Shown one piece after another: positions 1 through 8,342 of a stretch of DNA of 64,000 bases. Position 1 is the stretch's first letter. Each line of letters starts with the position of its first letter. Origin of the DNA: Caballeronia jiangsuensis (GTDB lineage: Bacteria > Pseudomonadota > Gammaproteobacteria > Burkholderiales > Burkholderiaceae); the NCBI GenBank assembly GCA_000648925.1, contig JFHF01000025.1, forward strand, positions 1 through 64,000. Reading direction: 5' to 3'. The notes under the pieces were generated by a model. The model made no database searches and was not told the origin of the DNA. It saw only the letters and a program-made list of their open reading frames with translations. The translations under genes and the position numbers were made by a program.

Positions 1-407
1 TATTATCACGCTTATTCCCCTATAGATGGCGAAATATTTGCATTCAGACGCAATTAAATTGTGGTTTCCGCGACTCTTAGAGTACGGCCATCGACGCGAC
101 GTAGAAAGTAAGCGTGTTGTCGTGATTCGTATCACGGTTGCTGCTCGTCAGAAGGAGGCCCATCAAGAGTTGAGATGCGGCTTGCCGCGGATCCCTGTCG
201 GACGGTTGCGCGCTATGCTGTTACGGGGATTAAGCATTAAAGGGCCCGATATGCCGTCGAACAGAGCCGACCGGTTGGCGACCGGGGCGCGGAGGGAACC
301 GCGCTGTCGAGTTTGCGGCGCCGGCCAGACCGCAGCGCCTGCGTCTGAGTTTACGCCGTGACGCGGTACCCGCGCTATCATGGTAGGCATAAGCAACGGG
401 GTGACGC
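1..407. other. Left-edge region with no recognised gene
   Basis: No open reading frame here has recognisable protein character or a convincing ribosome binding site. The stretch just before the ParE-type module should contain that module's promoter, but no clear sigma-70 hexamers could be fixed. I see nothing else in it. Confidence 0.5.
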
Positions 408-602
408 ATGGGAAATATTTGGACCGAACCCGCCCTTAGCGGGCATGACACAAAGGAAGAGGCGGAAGCCTACGACGCGTGGTTTCGCGAAGAAGTGCGC
501 TTGTCACTCGAAGAACAAGGTGCGGACATTCCTCACGATGAAGCGGTCGCGTGGATGCGCGCACGTATTGCCGAGCGGCGCAAGGTGACGAATGATCGTT
601 GA
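408..602 (+). CDS. Antitoxin of a ParE/RelE-type toxin-antitoxin pair
   Basis: A 64-residue acidic, mostly helical protein whose gene overlaps the following toxin gene by 11 bases, the usual antitoxin-toxin arrangement. Its middle (EEAEAYDAWFREEVRLSLEE) and the tail segment MRARIAERR match the short stability-determinant type of antitoxin found beside ParE-family toxins. By family knowledge it should bind and neutralise the toxin and repress its own promoter. The DNA-binding part is not obvious in so short a protein, so autoregulation is inference. The assignment relies mainly on the partner gene. Confidence 0.75.
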   Translation: MGNIWTEPALSGHDTKEEAEAYDAWFREEVRLSLEEQGADIPHDEAVAWMRARIAERRKVTNDR

Positions 603-864
603 CTGGCGCCCGCGTGCGGTACGCCGACTCGACAAAATACACTCGCACCTCAGCGAAGAAAGCTTCCTCGCGGCCGACGCAGTATTCGACACGATTGTCG
701 CGGCGGCCGCAACATTACCCAACCACCCGTACGCCTACCGCGAAGGCCGCGTGCCGAACACGCGCGAGATGGTCGTGCTGCCAAATTACATCGTTGTCTA
801 TCGCGTAAAGCGCGACCGCATATTGATCGTGAATGTGCTCCACGCGCGCCAACGCTATCCGTGA
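592..864 (+). CDS. ParE/RelE-family toxin
   Basis: A 90-residue protein with the ParE/RelE fold pattern: an N-terminal strand and helix (VDWRPRAVRRLDKIHSHLSE), a central PYAYREGRVPNTREMVVLPN segment, and a closing strand pair ending in VLHARQRYP, the typical conserved C-terminal histidine-alanine-arginine signature. ParE proteins poison DNA gyrase while RelE proteins cleave mRNA at the ribosome; the sequence alone does not decide between them, though the VLHARQRYP ending is common in ParE-like members. The start codon lies inside the end of the antitoxin gene, so the two are translationally coupled. It looks intact. Confidence 0.88.
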   Translation: MIVDWRPRAVRRLDKIHSHLSEESFLAADAVFDTIVAAAATLPNHPYAYREGRVPNTREMVVLPNYIVVYRVKRDRILIVNVLHARQRYP

Positions 865-1097
865 TCGAGGATGGGTCCGGCGACCGGGCGGCCTGCGATG
901 GATCGATCGACGTTGCCGGTCTCTAAATGCGCCTCGCCAATTTCAATTAGTTGTCCAAATGAAAATGCGATAATTCCTTTTATGACAAATGCGGTATATC
1001 GATCTAACGGCGTTTTTGATCCAGTTAGAGACTGCGGTTCGCGCTTACTTCCCAGGTCGTCGGCTTGACCGAGCGCCGCGAGGCGTTTCGAGGATGC

Positions 1098-1520
1098 TCA
1101 AGAAAATGGGTTGATCACAGTGAGCTGTTCGAAGATGACTTGACCGTGGTGCATATCTTCGCTGTAAAGAACTTCACAACCTTCGAGCAATGCGAACGCG
1201 ATGATGCACGAATCATAGAATCTGAATCCGTAGTGTTCTGCGACCCGACGTGCCTCCTTGTGGACTTCAAGTGTCAGTGGCACGACCTCGCAAAACACTT
1301 CGACGTCGTCCAAGATCCGCTCGATCTCGGGCCACAAAAGGCCCATTTTTCGGCTCAGGACAAGCGTGACCTCGTTCATCACCTGGGTACTGATGACCGG
1401 CTTCGAATTTCCCCGAGCTACCAATGCCTCGGCCCTGTCAGCCTTTGCGACATCGCCAGAAAACAGATAGACGATTACGTTGCTATCAACGGCAAATCGA
1501 GTCGGGGCCGCCACTGTCAT
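1098..1520 (-). CDS. vapC: VapC-type PIN-domain toxin
   Basis: A 140-residue single PIN domain, an Mg-dependent ribonuclease fold. The acidic active-site set is visible: D12 in FAVDSNVIVYLF, E50 in VMNEVTLVLSRK, D103 in FYDSCIIAFALL and D122 in YSEDMHHGQ. VapC toxins usually cleave tRNA or rRNA loops and are held inactive by the cognate VapB. The gene begins in an ATGA overlap with the upstream antitoxin (1517-1520), showing co-translation. Length and motifs are complete, so the protein is probably functional. Confidence 0.9.
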   Translation of the reverse strand: MTVAAPTRFAVDSNVIVYLFSGDVAKADRAEALVARGNSKPVISTQVMNEVTLVLSRKMGLLWPEIERILDDVEVFCEVVPLTLEVHKEARRVAEHYGFRFYDSCIIAFALLEGCEVLYSEDMHHGQVIFEQLTVINPFS

Positions 1521-1759
1521 TCGGCACTATCCCGCTCACTGAGCGATTCCCGATCGAACGTGAAGTCAGCAGGCAGCCGTCCCCTATATTTGCGCAGGCG
1601 CTCTATCCGCTCTGCAACCGTGGGCTTTTTGCTAACCGAGAATGCGCCAGATTGGGCGGCGTAAATCTCAATGTCGTCGCCTTCCTTCAAGTCGAGCGCG
1701 TCGACGACGCTCGCGGGCAGTCGTACGGCAAGACTATTACCCCATTTTGCGACCTGCAT
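1517..1759 (-). CDS. vapB: AbrB/MazE-type antitoxin (VapB partner)
   Basis: An 80-residue protein with an N-terminal swapped-hairpin AbrB domain (MQVAKWGNSLAVRLPASVVD, then LKEGDDIEIYAA) and a charged C-terminal toxin-binding tail. I start it at the ATG at 1759 because a strong GGGAGGTGAT ribosome site lies directly upstream; longer in-frame extensions are low-complexity and lack such a site. Its stop overlaps the vapC start. By family knowledge the AbrB domain binds the operon promoter and the tail blocks the VapC active site. Confidence 0.88.
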   Translation of the reverse strand: MQVAKWGNSLAVRLPASVVDALDLKEGDDIEIYAAQSGAFSVSKKPTVAERIERLRKYRGRLPADFTFDRESLSERDSAE

Positions 1760-2010
1760 GATCACCTCCCGTGGATACACATATTGGTAATTGTATATCC
1801 AAGTCAGGAATTTCCTCAAGTACCGACCGTCTCGCACGCCTCGTGTTGGGCGATCGGTGGCACATCGTCCTGGTCGAGCGGAAGACACTGCCGCTCGACC
1901 GGCTCGCATCGCAAACGCGGTATTTGACGCACCGCTGCGATTTTTCCGGCGGTCGGTGAAAAGACGCTCGATCTGTCCCGGGCTACATGCGTCGAATACT
2001 TGGATGAGCC

Positions 2011-2232
2011 ACGCGGCGCATCTCCATCAACGAGTTGATGGGACGTAAGGCCGGCTCTCAGCCAGACGAGCCTCCAGCGAAGTATCGAGACCCGGTGAGC
2101 GGGTCGACCTGGAGTGGACGGGGGCGTGCGCCTGGCTGGATCGTTGGCAAGGACCGCAGCGGGTTCCTGGTCGACGAACGCGCTGCGGCTAGGACAATCG
2201 TGCAAGCAAGCCTGTTATCCGACCGACATTGA
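2011..2232 (+). pseudogene. H-NS-family C-terminal DNA-binding domain fragment
   Basis: The frame reads the hallmark H-NS C-terminal motif, KYRDPVSGSTWSGRGRAPGW followed by a KDRSGFLVD segment, preceded by a short linker (SINELMGRKAG). The N-terminal oligomerisation domain, normally about 50-60 residues, is absent: an in-frame TGA lies at 2005-2007, just before this stretch. A 64-residue product could start at ATG 2038, but without dimerisation it would be an isolated AT-hook-like domain. The tail after the motif is unlike the usual H-NS end. I read it as a remnant of an H-NS paralogue beside horizontally acquired toxin-antitoxin genes. Expression as a mini-H-NS cannot be excluded. Confidence 0.7.
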
Positions 2233-2415
2233 CCCGTCAAGCCTATTTGCACCGGGTTCAGCCTTCAGCATTGTCCTCTCAACGGCAGTATCCGCGAAAC
2301 GAGTGGTCGCGGCATTGCTGACGTTAGCGCCTTCGGCTACGACTTCAGGGTTGTCGAGATGCGCGGTCGGCGTGGGACGACTCAGCTCCCGGTGGCGATC
2401 CGACCCACGAAAGCA

Positions 2416-4779
2416 TCAAGACGCGTGCAAATCCCTGTTGCTACCGCTTTCTCGCAGAGCCCGGTCGAGTTCGTCGAGCGTGTAGGGTTTGCGAAGTGAC
2501 TGCCACTGAAAGTCTTGGACCTCCTCGGGCAAGACAGCATCTCCCGACGCAAATATGATTCGGATCGTCGGAATTCGCTTTAAGGCAAGGCGAGCTAGCA
2601 CCGTACCGGCCATATCAGGAAGGTTGATGTCGGTAAGCAGCACGTCGAAGGGAGTACGTGTCAAGGCCTGGAGCGCTTCGTCCGCGTTGCCGGCGCCGAC
2701 CGGATCGTGACCCAGCATGACCAGGAGCTCGCTGACGGCTTCGCGTGTAGGACTGTCGTCTTCGACAACCAATATTCGCATGGCAACCGTCGGCTTTTCG
2801 GCGTCTGCAGGCTCGCGAAGTGCGTTTCCGGAGGAGCCAAGCATCTGGCGTATCTTGAAGGCCAGGTCTTCCCGGCTGTAGGGCTTGCTGAGCAGTTCCA
2901 CTCCGGGGTCGAGGCGGCCGCCATGGACGATCGCATTTTGTGTGTAGCCGGAAGTGAACAGCACCTTCAGGTGAGGCCGCGATTCGACCGCTCGCCTCGC
3001 CATCTCGGGGCTTTTCAGGGAACCCGGCATCACGACGTCGGTGAAGACAAGATCGACATGAACGCCGCTGCTGAGGACGACAAGGGCCTGGTCCGCGTTG
3101 TCGGCCTTTAGAACGGTATATCCGAGGTCCGTCAGCATTTCGATCACGGTCGCCTGTACCTTTTGATCGTCTTCCACGACAAGTATCGTTTCTGTTCCTC
3201 CCGCGATCGGTGTACTTCGCCAAACGACGGGGTCTATTGCTCCCATCGACGATCTTGGAAGATAGACACGAACCGTGGTGCCATGCCCGACTTCGCTGTA
3301 GATTCGGATATGACCGCCGCTTTGTTTGACGAAGCCGTAGGCCATGCTCAGTCCAAGGCCCGTTCCTTCTCCTTCGGGTTTAGTCGTGAAGAACGGGTCG
3401 AAGGCGCGCTCAAGCACTTCCGGCGGCATGCCGGCACCTGTGTCGGTGACACCGAGCATCACGTATTGTCCTGCCGGGACGTCGGACAACGAGCGTACAT
3501 ACCGATCGTCCAACATCGCGTTGGCCAGCTCCAGCGTAAGCTTTCCGCCATCGGGCATGGCGTCGCGCGCATTGATTGCCAGGTTGAGGACGACATTCTC
3601 GAGCTGGTGCGAGTCCACGAAGGCATTCCACAGGCCGCCGGAAACAACGGTCTCCACCTCGATCGTCTCGCCGAGTGCGCGACGCAAAAGATCATCCATG
3701 CCGTGAACCATGGCTGCCAGATTGACTGAAACCGGTCGAAGCGCCTGTCGTCGTCCGAACGCGAGGAGTTGGGAGGAAAGTTTCGCTCCGCGCTCGACCG
3801 CGTCAATCGCGTTCGCCAAGCGATCCAGGCTCCATTTGTCGTGCAGGCAGCGGCTGCGCAACAGCTCGAGGTTCCCGCGCAAGACCTGAAGAACATTGTT
3901 GAAATCGTGTGCCACTCCGCCCGTAAGTTTTCCAATGGCTTCCATCTTTTGCGCCTGGAATAACGCCGAGCGGGTTTCTTCGAGGAGCTGGTCGGCTTCC
4001 CGCTTTTCGGTCACGTCCCGTGTAATCTTTGCGAATCCGATCAGCTTGCCGATTTCGTCCCGTATCGCATCGACTATGACATGCGCCCAAAACTTCGTTC
4101 CATCGCGGCGCAGACGCCAGCCTTCCGACTCAAACCTCCCTACGTTCGCTGCTGTTTCCAATGCACGCTGTGGCAGTCCAGCGGCAGCATCTTCTGGCGT
4201 ATAGAACCGTGAAAAGTGAGATCCGATGATTTCTTCAGCGCAGTAGCCTTTAATGCGCCGGGCGCCGCTGTTCCAGTTCGTTACGAGCCCTTCGGGGGAA
4301 AGCATAAAGATAGAGTAGTCAGTCACGCCTTCGACGAGCAGTCTGAAGCGCCGCTCACCCTCGATCACGGCATCGTGCGCTCTACGCTTGTCACTTTCGT
4401 CTCTTACGATCTTCGCGAAACCAAACAGGGAGCCGTCGGGGCCGAGGAGTGCCGTTGTCAGGACGCTCGCCCAGAATACGGAGCCGTCCTTCCGTCTGCG
4501 CCAGCCTTCCGCTTCAAATCCGCCGTGCTCGCGAGCTTCGGAAAGCTCTTCCTCGAGCATTTGATGTTGTCGTGCGTCATCGGGAAAGAAAACTGAATAG
4601 TGACGTCCGACTATTTCCTCATCCTCATATCCGTAGATCGCAGTCCCGCCGGGGTTCCAGGTGCTTACGAACCCTTCTGGTGTAAGGCAGAAGGCAGCAA
4701 CTTTGGCAGTCGATTCGACCCATATGTGGGCCCAATTGACCGCGACGCCATTGCCCTTCGTCTTGCTTCCGTTACGCAT
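2416..4779 (-). CDS. Hybrid PAS sensor histidine kinase with two receiver domains
   Basis: A 787-residue soluble hybrid kinase. In order: two PAS domains (about 25-130 and 145-260), each followed by the GFAKI.RD segment of the PAC region; a dimerisation/phosphoacceptor domain with the H box GGVAHDFNNVL (His about 291); a HATPase domain with N box NLAINARDA, G1 DTGAGM, F box DPFFTT and G2 GTGLGLSM; then two receiver domains with phospho-acceptor aspartates in VFTDVVMPG (about 581) and LLTDINLPD (about 717). No transmembrane helix is seen, so it should sense a cytoplasmic signal. No separate response regulator lies next to it. The start is uncertain: I use ATG 4779, since the TTG at 4848 has no ribosome site. 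Output is unknown. Confidence 0.9.
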   Translation of the reverse strand: MRNGSKTKGNGVAVNWAHIWVESTAKVAAFCLTPEGFVSTWNPGGTAIYGYEDEEIVGRHYSVFFPDDARQHQMLEEELSEAREHGGFEAEGWRRRKDGSVFWASVLTTALLGPDGSLFGFAKIVRDESDKRRAHDAVIEGERRFRLLVEGVTDYSIFMLSPEGLVTNWNSGARRIKGYCAEEIIGSHFSRFYTPEDAAAGLPQRALETAANVGRFESEGWRLRRDGTKFWAHVIVDAIRDEIGKLIGFAKITRDVTEKREADQLLEETRSALFQAQKMEAIGKLTGGVAHDFNNVLQVLRGNLELLRSRCLHDKWSLDRLANAIDAVERGAKLSSQLLAFGRRQALRPVSVNLAAMVHGMDDLLRRALGETIEVETVVSGGLWNAFVDSHQLENVVLNLAINARDAMPDGGKLTLELANAMLDDRYVRSLSDVPAGQYVMLGVTDTGAGMPPEVLERAFDPFFTTKPEGEGTGLGLSMAYGFVKQSGGHIRIYSEVGHGTTVRVYLPRSSMGAIDPVVWRSTPIAGGTETILVVEDDQKVQATVIEMLTDLGYTVLKADNADQALVVLSSGVHVDLVFTDVVMPGSLKSPEMARRAVESRPHLKVLFTSGYTQNAIVHGGRLDPGVELLSKPYSREDLAFKIRQMLGSSGNALREPADAEKPTVAMRILVVEDDSPTREAVSELLVMLGHDPVGAGNADEALQALTRTPFDVLLTDINLPDMAGTVLARLALKRIPTIRIIFASGDAVLPEEVQDFQWQSLRKPYTLDELDRALRESGSNRDLHAS

Positions 4780-5085
4780 AGCATCCGTCTTCTGTTTTGG
4801 CTCGCAGACTGCACGCGACGGTGACACCGTCGTCGAAGATCCAGCCAAGGATTCTATCCGTTGGGGAAGCCTCTTGTGCGCGGATTCCGGTCACGCTCGC
4901 AACGGCTTCTCGGTAGAAGGCCTACAGCGCGAGCGCTCGCGATACATGCGAGATGTCAGGCTGTCCGCCGTTTGCGGAAAAGGGGGCTAAGGACCAGTCG
5001 TTACATTCGCGTATGTATTGGAGTGAGGGCGGAGCGAGTGAAAAGATGGTCCGATCCTAGAAATAACTGCCGTGTCATTTAAGAA

Positions 5086-5213
5086 ATGGTATGTCGCAAG
5101 ACACGGGGTCCAAGAATGTGGAAGACCGAAATGAAGAAAGGGAAGTCCCGGAAACAGTCTGTCGCAATCGCCTTAAATCAGGCAAGCCAGGAAAGACGAT
5201 TTCGAGAAAGGAC
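5086..5213 (+). pseudogene. Possible remnant of a small basic SRKQ-motif protein
   Basis: One frame reads KKGKSRKQSVAIALNQASQ, which resembles the conserved (K)SRKQAxAIALSEA segment of small basic proteins common in Burkholderiaceae (DUF6496-like). The rest of the family pattern is missing on both sides: upstream has no matching helix, and downstream the frame becomes arginine-rich nonsense. This is motif recognition over about 20 residues only, so the borders are approximate and chance similarity is possible. Confidence 0.3.
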
Positions 5214-5639
5214 AAGTAGTCTGCAGCGCTGTGCTCGAAGACGGCTTTCCGCGCGTGCAATAGCGGACCTGTTGTCCAGGACAATGCGCCGCGGGGCGGG
5301 CATGCAGATGGCTTCGTCACAGCGTCTGCTCGAAGCGTTGACGACGATACCACGGGCGACGGTCCGACCTCAGGGCCTACCTGGAAGCGCACGCGGCTCT
5401 CAGCTAAAAGCCTCGAAGCTTGCAATAACCTTGCAAACGCGTTTTAATGGAAGCGAATCGTTTCATGTTCAAGCTCGCATCCGAGGAGACCTTGCCGTGC
5501 GTTCTGCTTTGAACGGCTTCATCGTCCCACGTCAGCTTCCGACGGATGTCGAAGTTCGCTACCGTGTACCTGAAGTGTCGAAGAGAGTCCGGCGCGATCG
5601 GAGCCGCCCTTGTCAGGCGGACAAGATAGCACTTCTTTC

Positions 5640-5682
5640 AGCCCAGCCCTGCGCTTGACACGATCAAGCGCAGGGCTGGGCT
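5640..5682. repeat. Perfect 19-bp inverted repeat (hairpin)
   Basis: The left arm at 5640-5658 and right arm at 5664-5682 are exact reverse complements separated by the five bases CACGA. The arms are GC-rich at the base and end in TTGA/TCAA at the loop. No T-tract follows on either strand, so it is not a canonical intrinsic terminator. It could be a mobile-element end, a protein-binding palindrome or a structured RNA element. Confidence 0.85.
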
Positions 5683-5873
5683 CACAATCCAACCTACCTT
5701 TCGCTTAGACGCACCGACAAGTGCGCCGAAGGTGCACCGCGCTACCTTTCCCGCGTCGACGAACAGTTGGTCTGTCGTCGAGTTCGATTGATTGCTCATT
5801 CGCGCTGCTTCACCGGGCGATAGCAAAAGAGTCTTCTCGAATGCCAACCTTCGAGCGGAGGATGGTGATTGAT

Positions 5874-6227
5874 ATGTCACGCCGATTGAAGCTGTACAAG
5901 ATGAAGTGGGCATCGCGCGTATTGCCCTTGCGTGGCTTGTCCGCTATGGCGATGTCGGAGGATGAAAGCCGGGTTGCGCCGTTGACCTCGCGGACTAAAT
6001 TCACGGGCTACTCGTTGATTGCCAGCGCGCCACATGCCTATGAACACATGTATTCAGCTGATCTTCTGATCGAGGGGCCCGAGGGCGGGCGCTGGTACTT
6101 TCATGCGCTGGACTTTTTTTATGACGCTACGCATGCATTGGCCTACTCGCTCAACTGGGGGCGGCTTTGGGTGAAAAACAATCGCCGTCAGAGCGTTACG
6201 CGGACGGCGGGGCCTGACACGGCGTGA
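5874..6227 (+). CDS. Hypothetical protein
   Basis: A 117-residue protein I do not recognise. It begins with a basic segment (MSRRLKLYKMKWASRV) and has a compact aromatic C-terminal half (RWYFHALDFFYDATHALAYS, then NWGRLWV) that looks like a folded domain. No signal peptide or membrane helix is evident. I chose ATG 5874 because a GGAGG and a GGTGAT lie upstream; in-frame ATGs at 5841 and 5862 are alternatives. Codon usage and composition are gene-like. It is followed, after about 100 bases, by the broken Rnk-like gene, with no sign of a shared operon. Confidence 0.6.
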   Translation: MSRRLKLYKMKWASRVLPLRGLSAMAMSEDESRVAPLTSRTKFTGYSLIASAPHAYEHMYSADLLIEGPEGGRWYFHALDFFYDATHALAYSLNWGRLWVKNNRRQSVTRTAGPDTA

Positions 6228-6325
6228 CGAGATTCGGGATGGGAAGATGCGAGCGTGCTTGACCCAAGACACGACTACTCCCATCGACGTCACTTAACGG
6301 ATAACCAGATGCATCAGGAGGATAT

Positions 6326-6795
6326 ATGTCGGTTTTAAGACTTGGCACCGTGGCGGAAGAAACGCCGAGCGCTGATGAAATACGCGTCCTGTCTGAATCC
6401 GACATCCTTCGCCTGAAAACGAGTACATGCTTCTCCGTCGCCCCTGTCTCCCAACGTGATCTCTCGAGGGATTTGAAGCGATAGCCATGCTTGTCGATCC
6501 CGCAGACGTGCCTCCCGACGTGGTCACGATGAATACAGCCGTCGAGTGTGTGAAGGTCGAAGAGGAAGAGGTCTTTGAATGGACGCTTGTGTATCCGGAT
6601 GGCGCAGACTACGGTCGGGGGCTTATCTCGGTGCTATCGCCGATGGGAATTGCGTTGCTTGGCGCGCGGTGCGGTCAGACGGCAGCCTTCCTCGCACCGA
6701 ACGGCGAGACAATTCGATACGTGATCAAAAGGATTCTTCATCACCTGAGAGCAGCCATTTCAAAGGTTAAGTCACAGGGGAGGCGGCCCGCGTAG
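6326..6795 (+). pseudogene. Rnk-like transcription-elongation-factor gene split by a frameshift
   Basis: The C-terminal frame (6487-6795) carries a GreA/GreB C-terminal domain as in Rnk, the regulator of nucleoside diphosphate kinase: DVPPDVVTMNTAVE, then WTLVYPDGAD, and the signature ISVLSPMGIALLGARCGQ. The expected N-terminal arm lies just upstream in another frame (6326-6484, ATG with a CAGGAGGA ribosome site), reading SADEIRVLSESDILRL and ending at TAG 6482. Reading back from 6487, the C-terminal frame stays open to about 6460 (LEGFEAIAMLVDP), so one single-base shift between about 6458 and 6484 would join the halves. As read, the protein is broken; a sequencing error would give the same picture. 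Confidence 0.65.
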
Positions 6796-7338
6796 TTGAC
6801 CTCTAGGCATCAATGCAGGCAAATAATTGACGGCGGCCACAGTGCAATCTTACGTGCGGTGACTGGCCGACGAGCAGCACGTGCTTTCGCTTGGAGAAAG
6901 GCTGATGAAGTGCCGAACACGGTCCTCGCGGCCCTTTTATAACCGCTGACGGCAACGGGTCTGCGCTGCCCACGGCGGCGCTGTGCGCAGTTCTCTTACT
7001 AAAAAGGATCGGATCGGACGATTCGATGCTGTCAGGCGCGGTGCGCACGGCGCTCGAACAGCCAATAGTGGTAGGCAAAGACACGCCAACGCCGGCGCCT
7101 GTATGCCCCTTTGCCGGCTTGTTTCGATTCTCTTGAATGGTTTCGCCTTTAGCCAAACCCTTCAGGCCAGCAGCTTTCGCGCACCCAAATCTATCCGAGC
7201 ACGATCATCCTTAGCCACGATGGAAGCAGAGAATGGTCGTCAGCAACCCGGAAATCTTCGAGAATCAGGGATGCCCGCCGCCGAACTTGTTGACAGGCTA
7301 TGTAACACACACTTTTATTAAGCGAGGCCGAATTTACC
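6796..7338. other. 543-bp region without a recognised gene
   Basis: Open frames on both strands here are arginine- and alanine-rich shadows without start signals or known motifs. A candidate sigma-70 promoter for the DoxX gene lies at its right end (7290-7319). I see nothing else. Confidence 0.45.
7290..7319 (+). promoter_or_regulatory. Candidate sigma-70 promoter of the DoxX gene
   Basis: A perfect TTGACA at 7290-7295 is followed, after 18 bases, by TTTATT at 7314-7319, about 20 bases before the DoxX start codon. The short leader makes the -10 assignment tentative. Confidence 0.3.
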
Positions 7339-7752
7339 ATGCGCTACTTCTCTTTCGATCAAGGCAAGGATGCACTTCTTCTCCTTGCTCGCGTGCTCCT
7401 AGTGGCGCTTTTTGTGTTGTTCGGCTGGCAGAAACTGACGGGGTTCTCAGGCACTGTTGGCTATATGACTTCGGTCGGCGCACCCGCGCCGACGCTTTCT
7501 GCGGTTGTCGCGGTCGTCATGGAATTTGTGGTAGGCATCGCGATCGTCGTCGGCTTCTACACCCGCCCACTCGCTTTGCTGCTGGGCCTATACACACTCG
7601 GCACCGCGTTCATAGGTCACCACTACTGGACCATGACAGGCACGGCGCAGTACGCAAACATGATCAATTTCTACAAGAACGTTAGCATCATGGGCGGCCT
7701 GTTGTTGCTCGCCGCAACAGGCCCTGGCCGATACTCGCTAGATAGGAATTGA
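7339..7752 (+). CDS. DoxX-family integral membrane protein
   Basis: A 137-residue protein with four predicted transmembrane helices (about 10-30, 48-72, 76-96 and 112-130). The first ends in the family signature FVLFGWQKLTGFSGT, and the third is followed by TAFIGHHYWTM. DoxX-family proteins are quinone-linked or redox-linked membrane proteins of mostly uncertain activity, often associated with oxidative stress complexes. The ATG at 7339 has AAGCGAGG upstream. It stands alone, with no FNR-type site found upstream, so it is probably not part of the oxygen-controlled cluster that follows. Confidence 0.88.
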   Translation: MRYFSFDQGKDALLLLARVLLVALFVLFGWQKLTGFSGTVGYMTSVGAPAPTLSAVVAVVMEFVVGIAIVVGFYTRPLALLLGLYTLGTAFIGHHYWTMTGTAQYANMINFYKNVSIMGGLLLLAATGPGRYSLDRN

Positions 7753-7955
7753 GGTCTTGCGAACCAATCCTGGCACTTGAGGTTAAGGAGAGCGCAACGG
7801 TTGATGGGCAACTGGCACGTCCATTGTCAGGTTAGTAGCCGGAGATTACGGACGAGTGAAGAGGCGTCGCCTGACGACCGCGGGAGATGGGCCTGTTCGG
7901 GCGCCACCGCCCTGTTTCAGCTATCAGTTGCCATTGCTCGCTTCTTACCGCTCGC

Positions 7956-7969
7956 TTGATTCGGATCAA
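7956..7969. promoter_or_regulatory. FNR-type palindrome before the usp remnant
   Basis: TTGATTCGGATCAA is a perfect FNR consensus dyad. It lies 82 bases before the first codon of the decayed Usp gene, and is the leftmost such site in the window, so it may mark the left border of the oxygen-controlled cluster. No TANNNT is seen at the expected distance. Confidence 0.7.
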
Positions 7970-8051
7970 AGGTGCATCGATGCGACAGATTGATCATGGT
8001 CTGTGATGTCGCGGTTGCTTCTAGCCGCGCGGATGTCCATGGAGACCGTCG

Positions 8052-8342
8052 ATGTGCCGAAAGATCACAGTGGGGATGGATGGCCGCTCCCACACCTCAG
8101 AACGCTTCGGTAGAGGGATTACAGCTCTTACAGTTCACAGGCGCCAACGCTTGCGTCGCACGCGCGCTTATTCCCATCGCGCCGCTCGGCATGATGTCGG
8201 AGCCGAATCGGTCGCGCTGGCCGCGCACAGTCGGAGCAGGGCGATGCGCGCGTTTCTCGGGAGCGTCGCAGAGAGCTTTGTGCGACGGTTCGCGTGTTCG
8301 TTGCTGCCAGCGGGTCGCGTCGTAGAAGGAGTGTCGCGATGA
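8052..8342 (+). pseudogene. Decayed universal stress protein (Usp) gene
   Basis: The frame starts like a Usp (MCRKITVGMDGRSHTSER; intact copies here read YKRILVPLDGS) and ends like one (FLGSVAESFVRRFACSLLP; an intact copy reads ALGSVAERLVRLAPCPVLLVP). The two ends are only about 97 codons apart instead of about 150, and the sequence between is arginine-rich nonsense, so the middle has been deleted or scrambled. The ATP-binding loop GTHGRRGWRR is lost. A perfect FNR-type box remains upstream. I infer a former member of the local Usp family that no longer makes a working protein. Confidence 0.6.

Larger units (their letters stand above)
4780..5873. other. 1.1-kb region without a convincing intact gene
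   Basis: The stretch holds a perfect 19-bp hairpin (5640-5682) and a possible small-gene remnant near 5086-5213, listed separately. Other open frames here have no recognisable sequence pattern or ribosome site. The promoter of the hybrid kinase gene should lie at the left end, but I cannot fix it. Confidence 0.45.

Noticed and set aside
1816..2205. A 129-codon minus-strand frame over the H-NS fragment
   Set aside because: It is the antisense of the H-NS motif region and shows no pattern of its own.
5086..5658. A 190-codon plus-strand frame
   Set aside because: Only the short KSRKQSVAIAL stretch resembles a protein family; the rest is arginine-rich and runs into the 19-bp hairpin. I listed only the remnant.
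7972..8325. A 117-codon frame across the usp remnant
   Set aside because: It is out of frame with the two Usp-like ends and has no recognisable pattern.
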